Shown: in pieces, positions 1 through 6,333 of the stretch
How positions within the stretch are numbered: position 1 is the stretch's first letter
Layout of the letters: every line of letters begins with the position of its first letter
Source of the DNA: Gammaproteobacteria bacterium
Lineage (GTDB): Bacteria > Pseudomonadota > Gammaproteobacteria > Pseudomonadales > UBA3067
DNA length: 7,946 nt
NCBI GenBank assembly: GCA_002402085.1
Contig: NVVB01000098.1
Coordinates: forward strand, 7,438-15,383
Direction of reading: 5' to 3'
Made by a program: the position numbers and the translations under genes
The notes under the pieces: model-generated
What the model saw: only the letters and a program-made list of their open reading frames with translations
The model's database searches: none
What the model was told of the DNA's origin: nothing

Positions 1-456
1 TGCGAAAAACTGGAAGCCCAACAACTCAAACCATTTTTTTTAGGGGCAACACAAGTCAACCTCGACGCAATGATTTCTCACTTAAAACAAGACTTCCCTA
101 ACTTAAACATTGCCGGCTTTCACCACGGGCATTTCGACCCAACCTATACGCAAGCAATCATCGATCAGATCAATGCAAGCAACGCAGACTTCGTCTTTGT
201 GGGTATGGGTTCACCGATTCAAGAACAATGGATCGATGAAAACAAGGCCAAACTGCACTGTAAAGTCATTATGGGTGTAGGCGGGCTCTTTGATTTCTAT
301 TCCGGGAATATTCAACGCGCACCACTGTGGATGCGGGAAATCGGATGTGAGTGGCTGTGGAGAATGTCAATCGAACCCCAAAGGCTTTGGCGCCGCTACT
401 TGATTGGCAATCCACTATTTCTATTACGAGTAATGCTACACAAAGGAGAAATCTAA
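1..456 (+). CDS. WecG/TagA/CpsF family glycosyltransferase, 3' part
   Basis: The frame is open from base 1, so this is the C-terminal 151 residues of a gene starting before the window; the ATG at 70 is internal. The family (GT26) transfers a sugar from a nucleotide sugar to an undecaprenyl-linked acceptor on the inner face of the cytoplasmic membrane. Visible family marks are FFLGAT near the left edge, the GMGSPIQEQW motif (bases 202-231, matching the family G-x-G-x-P-x-Q-E-x-W), GVGGLFDFYSG, RAPLWM and the Arg/Trp-rich tail EWLWR..EPQRLWRRY, which in TagA-type enzymes helps bind the membrane. The N-terminal catalytic part, including the expected Asp, lies outside the window. Its stop is one base before the next gene, whose ribosome-binding site AAAGGAG (442-448) lies inside this gene. 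The family call is secure; donor and acceptor sugars cannot be read from sequence. Confidence 0.93.
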   Translation, partial: CEKLEAQQLKPFFLGATQVNLDAMISHLKQDFPNLNIAGFHHGHFDPTYTQAIIDQINASNADFVFVGMGSPIQEQWIDENKAKLHCKVIMGVGGLFDFYSGNIQRAPLWMREIGCEWLWRMSIEPQRLWRRYLIGNPLFLLRVMLHKGEI

Positions 457-457
457 G

Positions 458-1132
458 ATGAATAAGACATCAACGCCATTTGCGAAATCAACTGCCTATT
501 TCATACCAAACTCAATATTAAGTAAGCGCTACTACCCCACGGCTAAAACGCTCTTGGACATTTGCATATCCTGTACTGCATTGGCTTTAATATGGCCGGT
601 ACTTGTTCTAGTCGCCCTACTTATTAAACTGGATTCCAAAGGCCCTATCTTATTCGCTCAACAACGCGTTGGATACAACGGTAAACATTTTACTCTTTTG
701 AAGTTCAGGACCATGCATCACAATTGCGAAAGCAATGAATCCCTCAATAAAACCTACCAAAGCGATCGAGCGGGTATTTGTTCGAAATATAAACGAGACC
801 CCCGTGTCACATGTATAGGGCGAATTTTAAGAAAACTTTCGATTGACGAAGTGCCTCAGTTAATCAATGTCTTGCGCAATGAAATGTCTCTCGTCGGCCC
901 ACGGCCTGCGCTTGTAAGCGAAGTCGAAAAATATGATTTACGTGCGCTAAAACGGCTTGATGCCATGCCTGGCATTACCGGTCTATGGCAGATCTCAGGC
1001 CGAGCAAACCTTTCTTTTAGCGAACAAATCGATTTAGACCTGCATTACGTAGAACACGCAAATTTATGGATGGATACAAAGATAATCGTGCTTACCATTC
1101 CCGCCATTATTCGTTGCACAGGCGCATACTGA
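458..1132 (+). CDS. Monotopic phosphoglycosyl transferase (bacterial sugar transferase)
   Basis: This 224-residue enzyme would transfer a sugar phosphate from a UDP-sugar to undecaprenyl phosphate, the priming step of repeat-unit synthesis. It is the short, catalytic-domain-only form (PF02397): it lacks the extra N-terminal membrane segments and CoA-binding-like domain of WbaP/WcaJ-type proteins. One hydrophobic segment at about residues 32-57 precedes the domain and should be the re-entrant membrane helix. Motifs in order are GPILFAQQRVG (62-72), LKFRTM (81-86), KRDPRVT (112-118), the Asp-Glu catalytic dyad D130-E131 in IDEVPQ, MSLVGPRP (143-150), PGITGLWQISGR (171-182) and the typical C-terminal GAY. 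The ATG at 458 has a good AAAGGAG nine bases upstream. It follows the WecG-type gene by one base, the usual pairing of a primer enzyme with the next transferase. The primed sugar is unknown. Confidence 0.95.
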   Translation: MNKTSTPFAKSTAYFIPNSILSKRYYPTAKTLLDICISCTALALIWPVLVLVALLIKLDSKGPILFAQQRVGYNGKHFTLLKFRTMHHNCESNESLNKTYQSDRAGICSKYKRDPRVTCIGRILRKLSIDEVPQLINVLRNEMSLVGPRPALVSEVEKYDLRALKRLDAMPGITGLWQISGRANLSFSEQIDLDLHYVEHANLWMDTKIIVLTIPAIIRCTGAY

Positions 1133-1139
1133 GACTGAC

Positions 1140-1991
1140 ATGCCAGGACTAATTTATGACAAAACATGTTCCGCTTCAAAATTCCTCAATGCGCTTATCT
1201 CAAAGCTAGGCATCGAACATTGGGCAACTCAATCCACGCTAAATTACCAAGTGAATATCAATAAGGTTTGCTCAGGCCAGCCTGGTAGCAAAGCCTTCAA
1301 TTTAGAGATACTGCACTTAAGTGATATTCACATTGAAAGCATTCCAGACCACGGTGCGTCTTTAATTAGGCAATTAGAATCATTAACGTTTGATCTAGTC
1401 GTATTAACCGGTGACTATAAATTGAACCGCTGCGCAAGCAATAAAAACACCCTTAAATTGCTTGCGCCACTACTCAACAGTCTACGTTGCGAACATGGAA
1501 TAGTCGCCGTTCAGGGCAATCACGACACGCCCGAATTTATGAATCAATTAGTAAAACACGACGTCACTGTTCTCGATAACCGAAGTACCTTTATTAAAGT
1601 GAATGGGCAGCGCATCAATATCGTTGGAATTTCCGATCCACACTACTGGCAAAAAGATGACTTACCCAAAGCAATGTCACACTGTGCGAAGCAATGCCCG
1701 ACCATCCTACTGGCTCATTCAGCCGAGAGATCGGCGTTGGCCCAACACTTCCCCATAGACCTTTATCTTTGTGGACACTCTCACGGAGGCCAAATCTGTC
1801 TTCCTTGGGGCAAACCCATTATCAATAATTCAAGATGCCAACGGCGTTTTATCAATGGCGCTTGGTTCAGGGAGTTTTACCAGGGCTACACCTCAAGAGG
1901 CGTCGGTACGACCGGATTCCCCCTAAGAATTCAATGCCCCCCCGAAATAGTAATACACACGTTGTTTAATAATTTAGCGGAGACACCATGA
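1140..1991 (+). CDS. Calcineurin-like metallophosphoesterase (YaeI-type)
   Basis: This 283-residue protein carries the full binuclear-metal signature of calcineurin-like phosphoesterases: D62 and H64 in LSDIH, D92 in TGDY, N127-H128 in GNHD, H193 in LLAHS and H213/H215 in CGHSHGGQI. The GHSHGGQ form and overall length resemble the YaeI group of phosphodiesterases; some relatives act on lipid-linked or pyrophosphate substrates, such as lipid A precursor hydrolases. About 55 residues come before the domain, with no clear membrane helix or signal peptide, so I expect a cytoplasmic or membrane-associated protein. It starts seven bases after the priming transferase with only a weak ribosome-binding site, and its TGA overlaps the next ATG (ATGA at 1988-1991), suggesting translational coupling. 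Catalytic residues look intact. The substrate is not known; a role in hydrolysing a sugar phosphate, nucleotide sugar or lipid-linked intermediate is inference from context only. Confidence 0.9.
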   Translation: MPGLIYDKTCSASKFLNALISKLGIEHWATQSTLNYQVNINKVCSGQPGSKAFNLEILHLSDIHIESIPDHGASLIRQLESLTFDLVVLTGDYKLNRCASNKNTLKLLAPLLNSLRCEHGIVAVQGNHDTPEFMNQLVKHDVTVLDNRSTFIKVNGQRINIVGISDPHYWQKDDLPKAMSHCAKQCPTILLAHSAERSALAQHFPIDLYLCGHSHGGQICLPWGKPIINNSRCQRRFINGAWFREFYQGYTSRGVGTTGFPLRIQCPPEIVIHTLFNNLAETP

Positions 1992-3166
1992 AAGCGATGA
2001 TACTGGCGGCTGGACAAGGCACTCGCATGCAACCCTTAACGTTTGACACGCCTAAACCTTTGATCCCCTTTCTGGGCACACCGGTCATGGAATCCATTAT
2101 CTGCCACCTAGAGTCTCAAGGTATTAAAGAAATCATCATTAACACCAGTTACTTAAGCGAAGAGATAGAACACTACTTTCAGTCGGGTCAACGTCAGGGC
2201 GTAGCACTGGCCTATTCCTACGAGGGCTATAAGGATACCAAAGGCCTACATTCCAATGCCTTAGGGTCCGCTGGGGGAATCTCCAAGATTCATCATCAAA
2301 GCGGGTTTTTCGACGATAGTTTTATCGTATTGTGTGGTGACGCGCTAATCGACATCGATCTCCAAAGTGCCGTCGCGCAACACAAAAAAAATGGTGCGCT
2401 CGCAACGGTTATATTAAAGCAAGTGGACCCGGTCGATGTGCATAAATACGGCGTCGTAGAACTCGCTAACGATGATCGCATTGTTAGCTTTCAAGAAAAG
2501 CCTTGCCAGTCCGAGGCGAAATCATCGCTCGCCAATGTCGGGATCTATATCTTTGAACCGGAGATTTTAGACTATATCCCTCAGGGCCAAGTGTTTGATA
2601 TTGGAGGCGACCTATTGCCACTTTTAGTCGAAAAAGAAGCCCCGCTGTACGGTTACCAAACCGACTTTAATTGGATCGATATAGGAAACCTGGCCGATTA
2701 CCTTAAAGCCACCCAAAGCGCACTGAGCAACCCCAACGATTTCATCCCCCTACCAGGTAGCCAACATCCAAAAGGCCTCCACTGTGGTATCAATTGCGTA
2801 ATCAAATGTGCAGAGGATAATATCAAGGGGGACGTGGTAATCGGTTCAGGCTGCATTATCGAAGAGGACGTTGAGTTAGTCGGGCCATTACTCATCGGCT
2901 CCAATTGCGTTATAGAATCCAACACGAAGCTCTCCAAATGCATAATTTCCGATTACTGCCACATTAAGAAGTACGCTAGAATTCATAACAAAATAATCTA
3001 TAAAGACTATTGCATCGATCAATTCGGCAAGTATTGGTCATTGAGTGAAAGCAAGCTTGATTGGTTAATCAGCGATCGTCGCAACACAGGCAGTTCCCAT
3101 GAGCTGAGAGACTTGCTCAGCACGCAGAAAAGAAACATAAATAACGTAGTGTACGTTAACTTCTAA
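1988..3166 (+). CDS. Sugar-1-phosphate nucleotidyltransferase with beta-helix C-terminus
   Basis: This 392-residue enzyme should make an NDP-sugar from a sugar-1-phosphate and an NTP, feeding the polysaccharide pathway. The N-terminal Rossmann-like domain (about 1-240) has the signature LAAGQGTRMQPLTFDTPKPL (residues 6-25), the LGSAGG loop (92-97), the metal-binding Asp in CGD (D118), YGVVEL (154-159), FQEKP (168-172) and the second metal Asp in WIDIG (D231). Residues about 263-345 form irregular hexapeptide repeats typical of a left-handed beta-helix, as in GDP-mannose pyrophosphorylase and glucose-1-phosphate enzymes. The YGVV and FQEKP blocks resemble the GDP-mannose type and the first 40 residues resemble MurU, so the base and sugar specificity stay open. 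About 45 further C-terminal residues have no recognised domain. The start overlaps the phosphoesterase stop. The beta-helix is rich in cysteine (C266, C270, C274, C289, C307, C318, C324, C342). Confidence 0.92.
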   Translation: MKAMILAAGQGTRMQPLTFDTPKPLIPFLGTPVMESIICHLESQGIKEIIINTSYLSEEIEHYFQSGQRQGVALAYSYEGYKDTKGLHSNALGSAGGISKIHHQSGFFDDSFIVLCGDALIDIDLQSAVAQHKKNGALATVILKQVDPVDVHKYGVVELANDDRIVSFQEKPCQSEAKSSLANVGIYIFEPEILDYIPQGQVFDIGGDLLPLLVEKEAPLYGYQTDFNWIDIGNLADYLKATQSALSNPNDFIPLPGSQHPKGLHCGINCVIKCAEDNIKGDVVIGSGCIIEEDVELVGPLLIGSNCVIESNTKLSKCIISDYCHIKKYARIHNKIIYKDYCIDQFGKYWSLSESKLDWLISDRRNTGSSHELRDLLSTQKRNINNVVYVNF

Positions 3167-3184
3167 TGCCCCCCTTTCAGCTAT

Positions 3185-3210
3185 CTGAATGTTCCCGCTG
3201 AATGGTCCCG
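3185..3210. repeat. Tandem 13-bp direct repeat
   Basis: CTGAATGTTCCCG (3185-3197) is followed with no gap by CTGAATGGTCCCG (3198-3210), identical at 12 of 13 positions. The first copy also supplies the right arm of the small hairpin at 3176-3189. It may be a replication-slippage duplication or a pair of protein-binding sites; the sequence does not decide. Confidence 0.75.
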
Positions 3211-3254
3211 ACTTTGCGTGGCAAATTGCGACGCATAATCCAAACCAAGTAATT

Positions 3255-3269
3255 TGAAAAGCCTTTTCA
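3255..3269. promoter_or_regulatory. 15-bp palindrome, possible operator
   Basis: TGAAAAG-C-CTTTTCA is a perfect 7+7 dyad around a single central base. The spacer is too short for a stable RNA hairpin and no T-run follows, so a binding site for a dimeric regulator is more likely than a terminator. It lies about 230 bases before the export gene. Function is inference. Confidence 0.4.
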
Positions 3270-3331
3270 GATACTCCCCCCATTAAACATCCAAAATAAT
3301 TACGTTATCGCCTCGCTTTGCCAGCCAAAAT

Positions 3332-3350
3332 GCAAGTCTATATGACTTGC
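3332..3350. promoter_or_regulatory. 7+7 inverted repeat, possible operator
   Basis: GCAAGTC-TATAT-GACTTGC is a perfect inverted repeat with a five-base centre. As RNA it could extend by a G-U and an A-U pair. There is no T-run after it, so it is not a standard terminator. It sits just upstream of the best promoter-like boxes, a usual place for an operator. The regulator is unknown. Confidence 0.45.
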
Positions 3351-3383
3351 GTGCGTCGAATTCCGCGCGTTAGGACCTTGCAA

Positions 3384-3413
3384 TTGGTTTTGACCAGTAA
3401 TCGGTGTGATAAA
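3384..3413 (+). promoter_or_regulatory. Weak sigma-70-like promoter candidate
   Basis: TTGGTT (3384-3389) and GATAAA (3408-3413) are spaced by 18 bases, with TGT directly before the second box resembling an extended -10. A better -35 word, TTGACC (3390-3395), overlaps but lacks a good -10 at the proper distance. Another weak pair is TTGCTT with GATATT 17 bases on, near the ribosome-binding site. Any of these would transcribe the export gene at 3501. Box matches are poor, so the exact position is a guess. Confidence 0.25.
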
Positions 3414-3500
3414 TACGGACTTAAAGTGAACATTAAAACCACAATGGATTGAATATTGCTTATCAGTCTTTGGTATTCGATATTAAGGACGTAATTCAAC

Positions 3501-4928
3501 ATGGCCAACAGGTTTCAACAGCTCCGCCCTCTTTGGCACTACGCTAGATATTGCCTAATTTACGGCCTTGTGCCTCTCACTGTAAGTTGTAGTCACTCGA
3601 TAGAACATCAAAAAGATCCCTCGCTTGCCCATACCAGCGTTGATTACTTTATTCCCGAAAAATTTTCAGCAATGCTGACTAACAAATTTCGCCATAATCC
3701 AAAACAAGAAGAAAAGCGAGACCGTACAGGGATGCCTTTACCTTTAATGAAGCACACACGTCCCCATATCGCAGGATTAAAGCCTACCTATCGAACCCAG
3801 TACGCCTATTCCGAGAACTGTTTAAATGCCCCCTCACCGCTGGGCGCAATGCCAACACACTTTTGGAGTGATGACCCGTTAAACCGTGTTTTACTCGACC
3901 ATCAAAAGCCAGCCCGAACGCCCTGGGGCACCAAGCGTACGCTGCCGCTTTCTCCGGGTGATTTAATCGAGGTATTAATCTTCGAAGGCGAAGAGTTCAG
4001 CGGTAATTACGTGGTCAATTTGGATGGCAATCTGAATTTACCTTTTACCACGGCCATTCCCATTCAAGGCTTAGACACGTCAGAAGTCGAAAACAAAATT
4101 GCGATGCATTTAATCAAGAATGATTTATTTAAACCCATCAATTTAAAAGTCAGTGTACGCACGTTGCAATGGGCGCCAATTCAAGTATCAGTCGCGGGCG
4201 CGGTATACAACGCCGGGAGACAGTTAATCAATGATAAATTGCCTAGCCAAGTCCATAAAGACCGCACCGTCGCTTATGGCGGATACCCTGCGACACGATT
4301 TTTATCTGAAGCATTAAGAGCCGCTTCTGGTGTACGGCCTGACGCAAAAGTTAGTAAAGTCATCGTAATTAGAGACGGCTGGCAAATGGATATCGATCTA
4401 AGCGGTATCTTCTCAGGCGCGCCCGTACACGATATCCCTCTGATCGCTGGCGATCACGTGGTGGTGCCCACCACTGGCTGCTTTCAACACGAACTAGTCA
4501 GGCCTTCTCAAATAACCCCAAAAGGGTTTCGTGTGTATATCTCAAACTTAATTACCCCGTCAAAGAACAACTCAGCAGCCAACGTTGGCAAATACTCAAC
4601 CAGCCTGCCCTACGGCACCAAGCTGCTCCAAGCCGCTGTCTCTGGAGACTGCGTTGGCGGAATCTACTCCACCGACGCCTCACGCAGAGTAGTACTTATT
4701 AGTAAAAACCCGCTCACGGGCCAAACCGAAGTAATACTGCGCAGTGTCGAGGACCTGATTAATCACGCCAGTAGAGACGAATTCAATCCCTATGTACTGC
4801 CGGAGGATGCGATTGCCTGCTATGACTCAACAGTAACCAATATAAGAGATATTGCTAGAACACTCGGCGACATTGTATCCCCGTTCACTCAATTCAAATA
4901 TCTTTTCGATTTAATTGATGCGCAATAA
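3501..4928 (+). CDS. Wza-like polysaccharide export protein
   Basis: This 475-residue protein belongs to the outer-membrane polysaccharide export family, which forms a periplasm-to-surface channel for the finished polymer. Residues about 10-30 form a signal-like hydrophobic stretch ending in LTVSC30; the lipobox is imperfect (Thr at -3, Val at -2, Ser at -1), so lipidation is likely but not certain. A long N-terminal region of about 115 residues with no recognised domain follows. The export domain starts at LPLSPGDLIEVLIFEGEEF (148-166) and runs to about 222. One SLBB-type domain covers about 228-325 (VSVAGAVYNAGRQ, LSEALRAASGV, LIAGDHVVVP) and a second, more diverged one about 344-443. The tail DSTVTNIRDIARTLGDIVSPF (442-462) is typical of longer family members. 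It is about 95 residues longer than E. coli Wza. The ATG has AAGGA 11 bases upstream. It opens the assembly/export gene run. Confidence 0.92.
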   Translation: MANRFQQLRPLWHYARYCLIYGLVPLTVSCSHSIEHQKDPSLAHTSVDYFIPEKFSAMLTNKFRHNPKQEEKRDRTGMPLPLMKHTRPHIAGLKPTYRTQYAYSENCLNAPSPLGAMPTHFWSDDPLNRVLLDHQKPARTPWGTKRTLPLSPGDLIEVLIFEGEEFSGNYVVNLDGNLNLPFTTAIPIQGLDTSEVENKIAMHLIKNDLFKPINLKVSVRTLQWAPIQVSVAGAVYNAGRQLINDKLPSQVHKDRTVAYGGYPATRFLSEALRAASGVRPDAKVSKVIVIRDGWQMDIDLSGIFSGAPVHDIPLIAGDHVVVPTTGCFQHELVRPSQITPKGFRVYISNLITPSKNNSAANVGKYSTSLPYGTKLLQAAVSGDCVGGIYSTDASRRVVLISKNPLTGQTEVILRSVEDLINHASRDEFNPYVLPEDAIACYDSTVTNIRDIARTLGDIVSPFTQFKYLFDLIDAQ

Positions 4929-6333
4929 GAACCCGTTCTTTACCCCCTGGGACGAGCCGACAACGTCCACTGCGCTGGTGATTTGGAAGAAATCACCAAA
5001 ACAGCGCTGGCGTAAATATTTTTTATTGCTCTTGCTAGCCTACATAGGCATTGCAAGTGGTTTAATGCTGTACTGGAACACACCCAAAGGTTACACCAGT
5101 CACTTCTCATTAATGCTGCCCGGCACAGGCAATAGCTCAAAGGTCAGCTTAGAACGTGTAGGAGAAGCGCAAAGTGCGTCTACTTCACCTTACGCAATAC
5201 AAAATGTAAACCCTTCGGTGAATTACAAACAAATACTGCTCAGTAATTCGGTACTCGTTAAGACTGCTCACAAACTCAACCTTGACGAAAGTGTTTTTCA
5301 AAAGCCGAAGGTCAAACTCGTTGACCGAAGCTCTATCATTCAAATTAGCGTGAAAGGAATAAGTTCAGTGGATTCAAATCGACGCGCCTGGGCATTGTAT
5401 CAATCGTTCACAGATCAGCTGACAGCCCTTCGACAAGATGAACAACAAAAAAGAGCGCAAAGCGTTAAAAAATCTCTTTTTGTCTACACCCAGACCCTTA
5501 ATGATGACAAGCAACGACTGGTGGCCTTCAAAAAGAAAACTGCACTGATCTCTCATAAACAGTATGACGATTGGACTTCCTCGGCAGAACAGTTAAGGCA
5601 GCAGATTGAATTATTAAAGGCCGACCAAACTAACATTCAAGGCTATATCGACCAGTTATCGTCTAGCCTAAGCATCAACCCAGATCGAGCAGCCGACGCA
5701 TTCACACTCCAAGCAGACGAGCTATTTCAGTTATACCAGGCACAATACCACCTTAGCGAGTCACAATTAGCAAACCACGTTTCAAAATGGGGCAACAACC
5801 ACCCCGCCGTAATCAACGAAAAAGAAAAACGTCGCGTCGCACAAGAGCACTTATTAAAACGTAGTTTAGAACTAGTCGGTTTAGACAATCTATCCACGCT
5901 TAAACTGATCAACCTGGGTAAAAGCCGACTTAAAAGCGGCATGTTCGAAAAACTAATCCTCTCCTTCGCAGAATCGAAAGGACTGAATAATAAAATTGTA
6001 TCGCTTACTGCAACGCAAAAAGAATTAGTTAGCAAAATAAGTTTATTTTCGGATCATGTCGCAAAACTTGATGATCTCGAACGAGAACTTAATCTTTCTG
6101 AAGCGATTTATACCTCCGCAGCAGCGCAACTCGATCTCAATCAAGTGGATATATACGGCTCCTACCCTTTAGTACAAGTCTTAGCCAAGCCCAGTTATCC
6201 AAAAGCACCGAGCTCTCCCAATAAAATAATTTCATTACTGGGCGCCATAATGGCGGCTATTTTATCCACCTTTAGTTTAACTCTATTATGGTATCGGAAA
6301 AAATTGCTCCACAAGGTACTTGCGAACTTGTAG
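4918..6333 (+). CDS. Wzz/PCP-type chain-length determinant, no kinase domain
   Basis: This 471-residue inner-membrane protein is a polysaccharide co-polymerase that sets polymer length and links synthesis to the export channel. I start at ATG 4918, not the TTG just before it; it overlaps the export gene by 11 bases with no good ribosome-binding site, suggesting coupled translation. Domains: a cytoplasmic N-terminus, TM1 at about 34-52, a periplasmic domain with a Wzz-like fold at about 54-170, long predicted coiled coils at about 176-320 and 355-395, and TM2 at about 437-458. The WGNNHPAV block (291-298) matches the G-x-x-HP motif of the family, and the Pro-rich stretch AKPSYPKAPSSPNK (423-436) just before TM2 is typical. 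The protein ends 13 residues after TM2, with no Walker motifs or tyrosine cluster, so it is not a BY-kinase fusion. No separate kinase is present in the window. Confidence 0.92.
   Translation: MRNKNPFFTPWDEPTTSTALVIWKKSPKQRWRKYFLLLLLAYIGIASGLMLYWNTPKGYTSHFSLMLPGTGNSSKVSLERVGEAQSASTSPYAIQNVNPSVNYKQILLSNSVLVKTAHKLNLDESVFQKPKVKLVDRSSIIQISVKGISSVDSNRRAWALYQSFTDQLTALRQDEQQKRAQSVKKSLFVYTQTLNDDKQRLVAFKKKTALISHKQYDDWTSSAEQLRQQIELLKADQTNIQGYIDQLSSSLSINPDRAADAFTLQADELFQLYQAQYHLSESQLANHVSKWGNNHPAVINEKEKRRVAQEHLLKRSLELVGLDNLSTLKLINLGKSRLKSGMFEKLILSFAESKGLNNKIVSLTATQKELVSKISLFSDHVAKLDDLERELNLSEAIYTSAAAQLDLNQVDIYGSYPLVQVLAKPSYPKAPSSPNKIISLLGAIMAAILSTFSLTLLWYRKKLLHKVLANL

Larger units (their letters stand above)
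3167..3500. other. Non-coding control region between two gene runs
   Basis: This 334-base gap holds no reading frame resembling a known protein on either strand and no tRNA-like structure. A small hairpin, TTCAG-CTAT-CTGAA (3176-3189), sits just after the nucleotidyltransferase stop but has only five pairs and no following T-run, so it is at best a weak terminator. Further along are a tandem 13-bp repeat, two dyads and promoter-like boxes, listed separately. The following ATG at 3501 has AAGGA at 3485-3489, eleven bases upstream. The neighbouring genes are packed almost without gaps, so this long gap probably marks a new transcription unit. Confidence 0.7.

Noticed and set aside
3176..3189. 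Small hairpin after the nucleotidyltransferase as a rho-independent terminator
   Set aside because: Only five base pairs and no T-run, so I do not list it as a terminator.
3065..3283. Open frame on the minus strand covering the end of the nucleotidyltransferase and part of the gap
   Set aside because: It has no recognisable family, overlaps a secure gene antisense and lacks a convincing ribosome-binding site.
3167..3500. JUMPstart/ops element (GGCGGTAG type) or sigma-54 promoter in the gap
   Set aside because: No ops-like core was found, and the closest sigma-54-like string (TGGCAAATTGC near 3220) has the wrong GG-to-GC spacing.
4461..4474. Inverted repeat GTGGTG-CC-CACCAC
   Set aside because: It lies within the export gene and is explained by the codons for VVVPTT; no T-run or regulatory context.
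5727..6035. 102-residue open frame on the minus strand inside the co-polymerase gene
   Set aside because: It is fully antisense to a secure gene and its composition looks like a mirror of the coiled-coil codons, with no domain.
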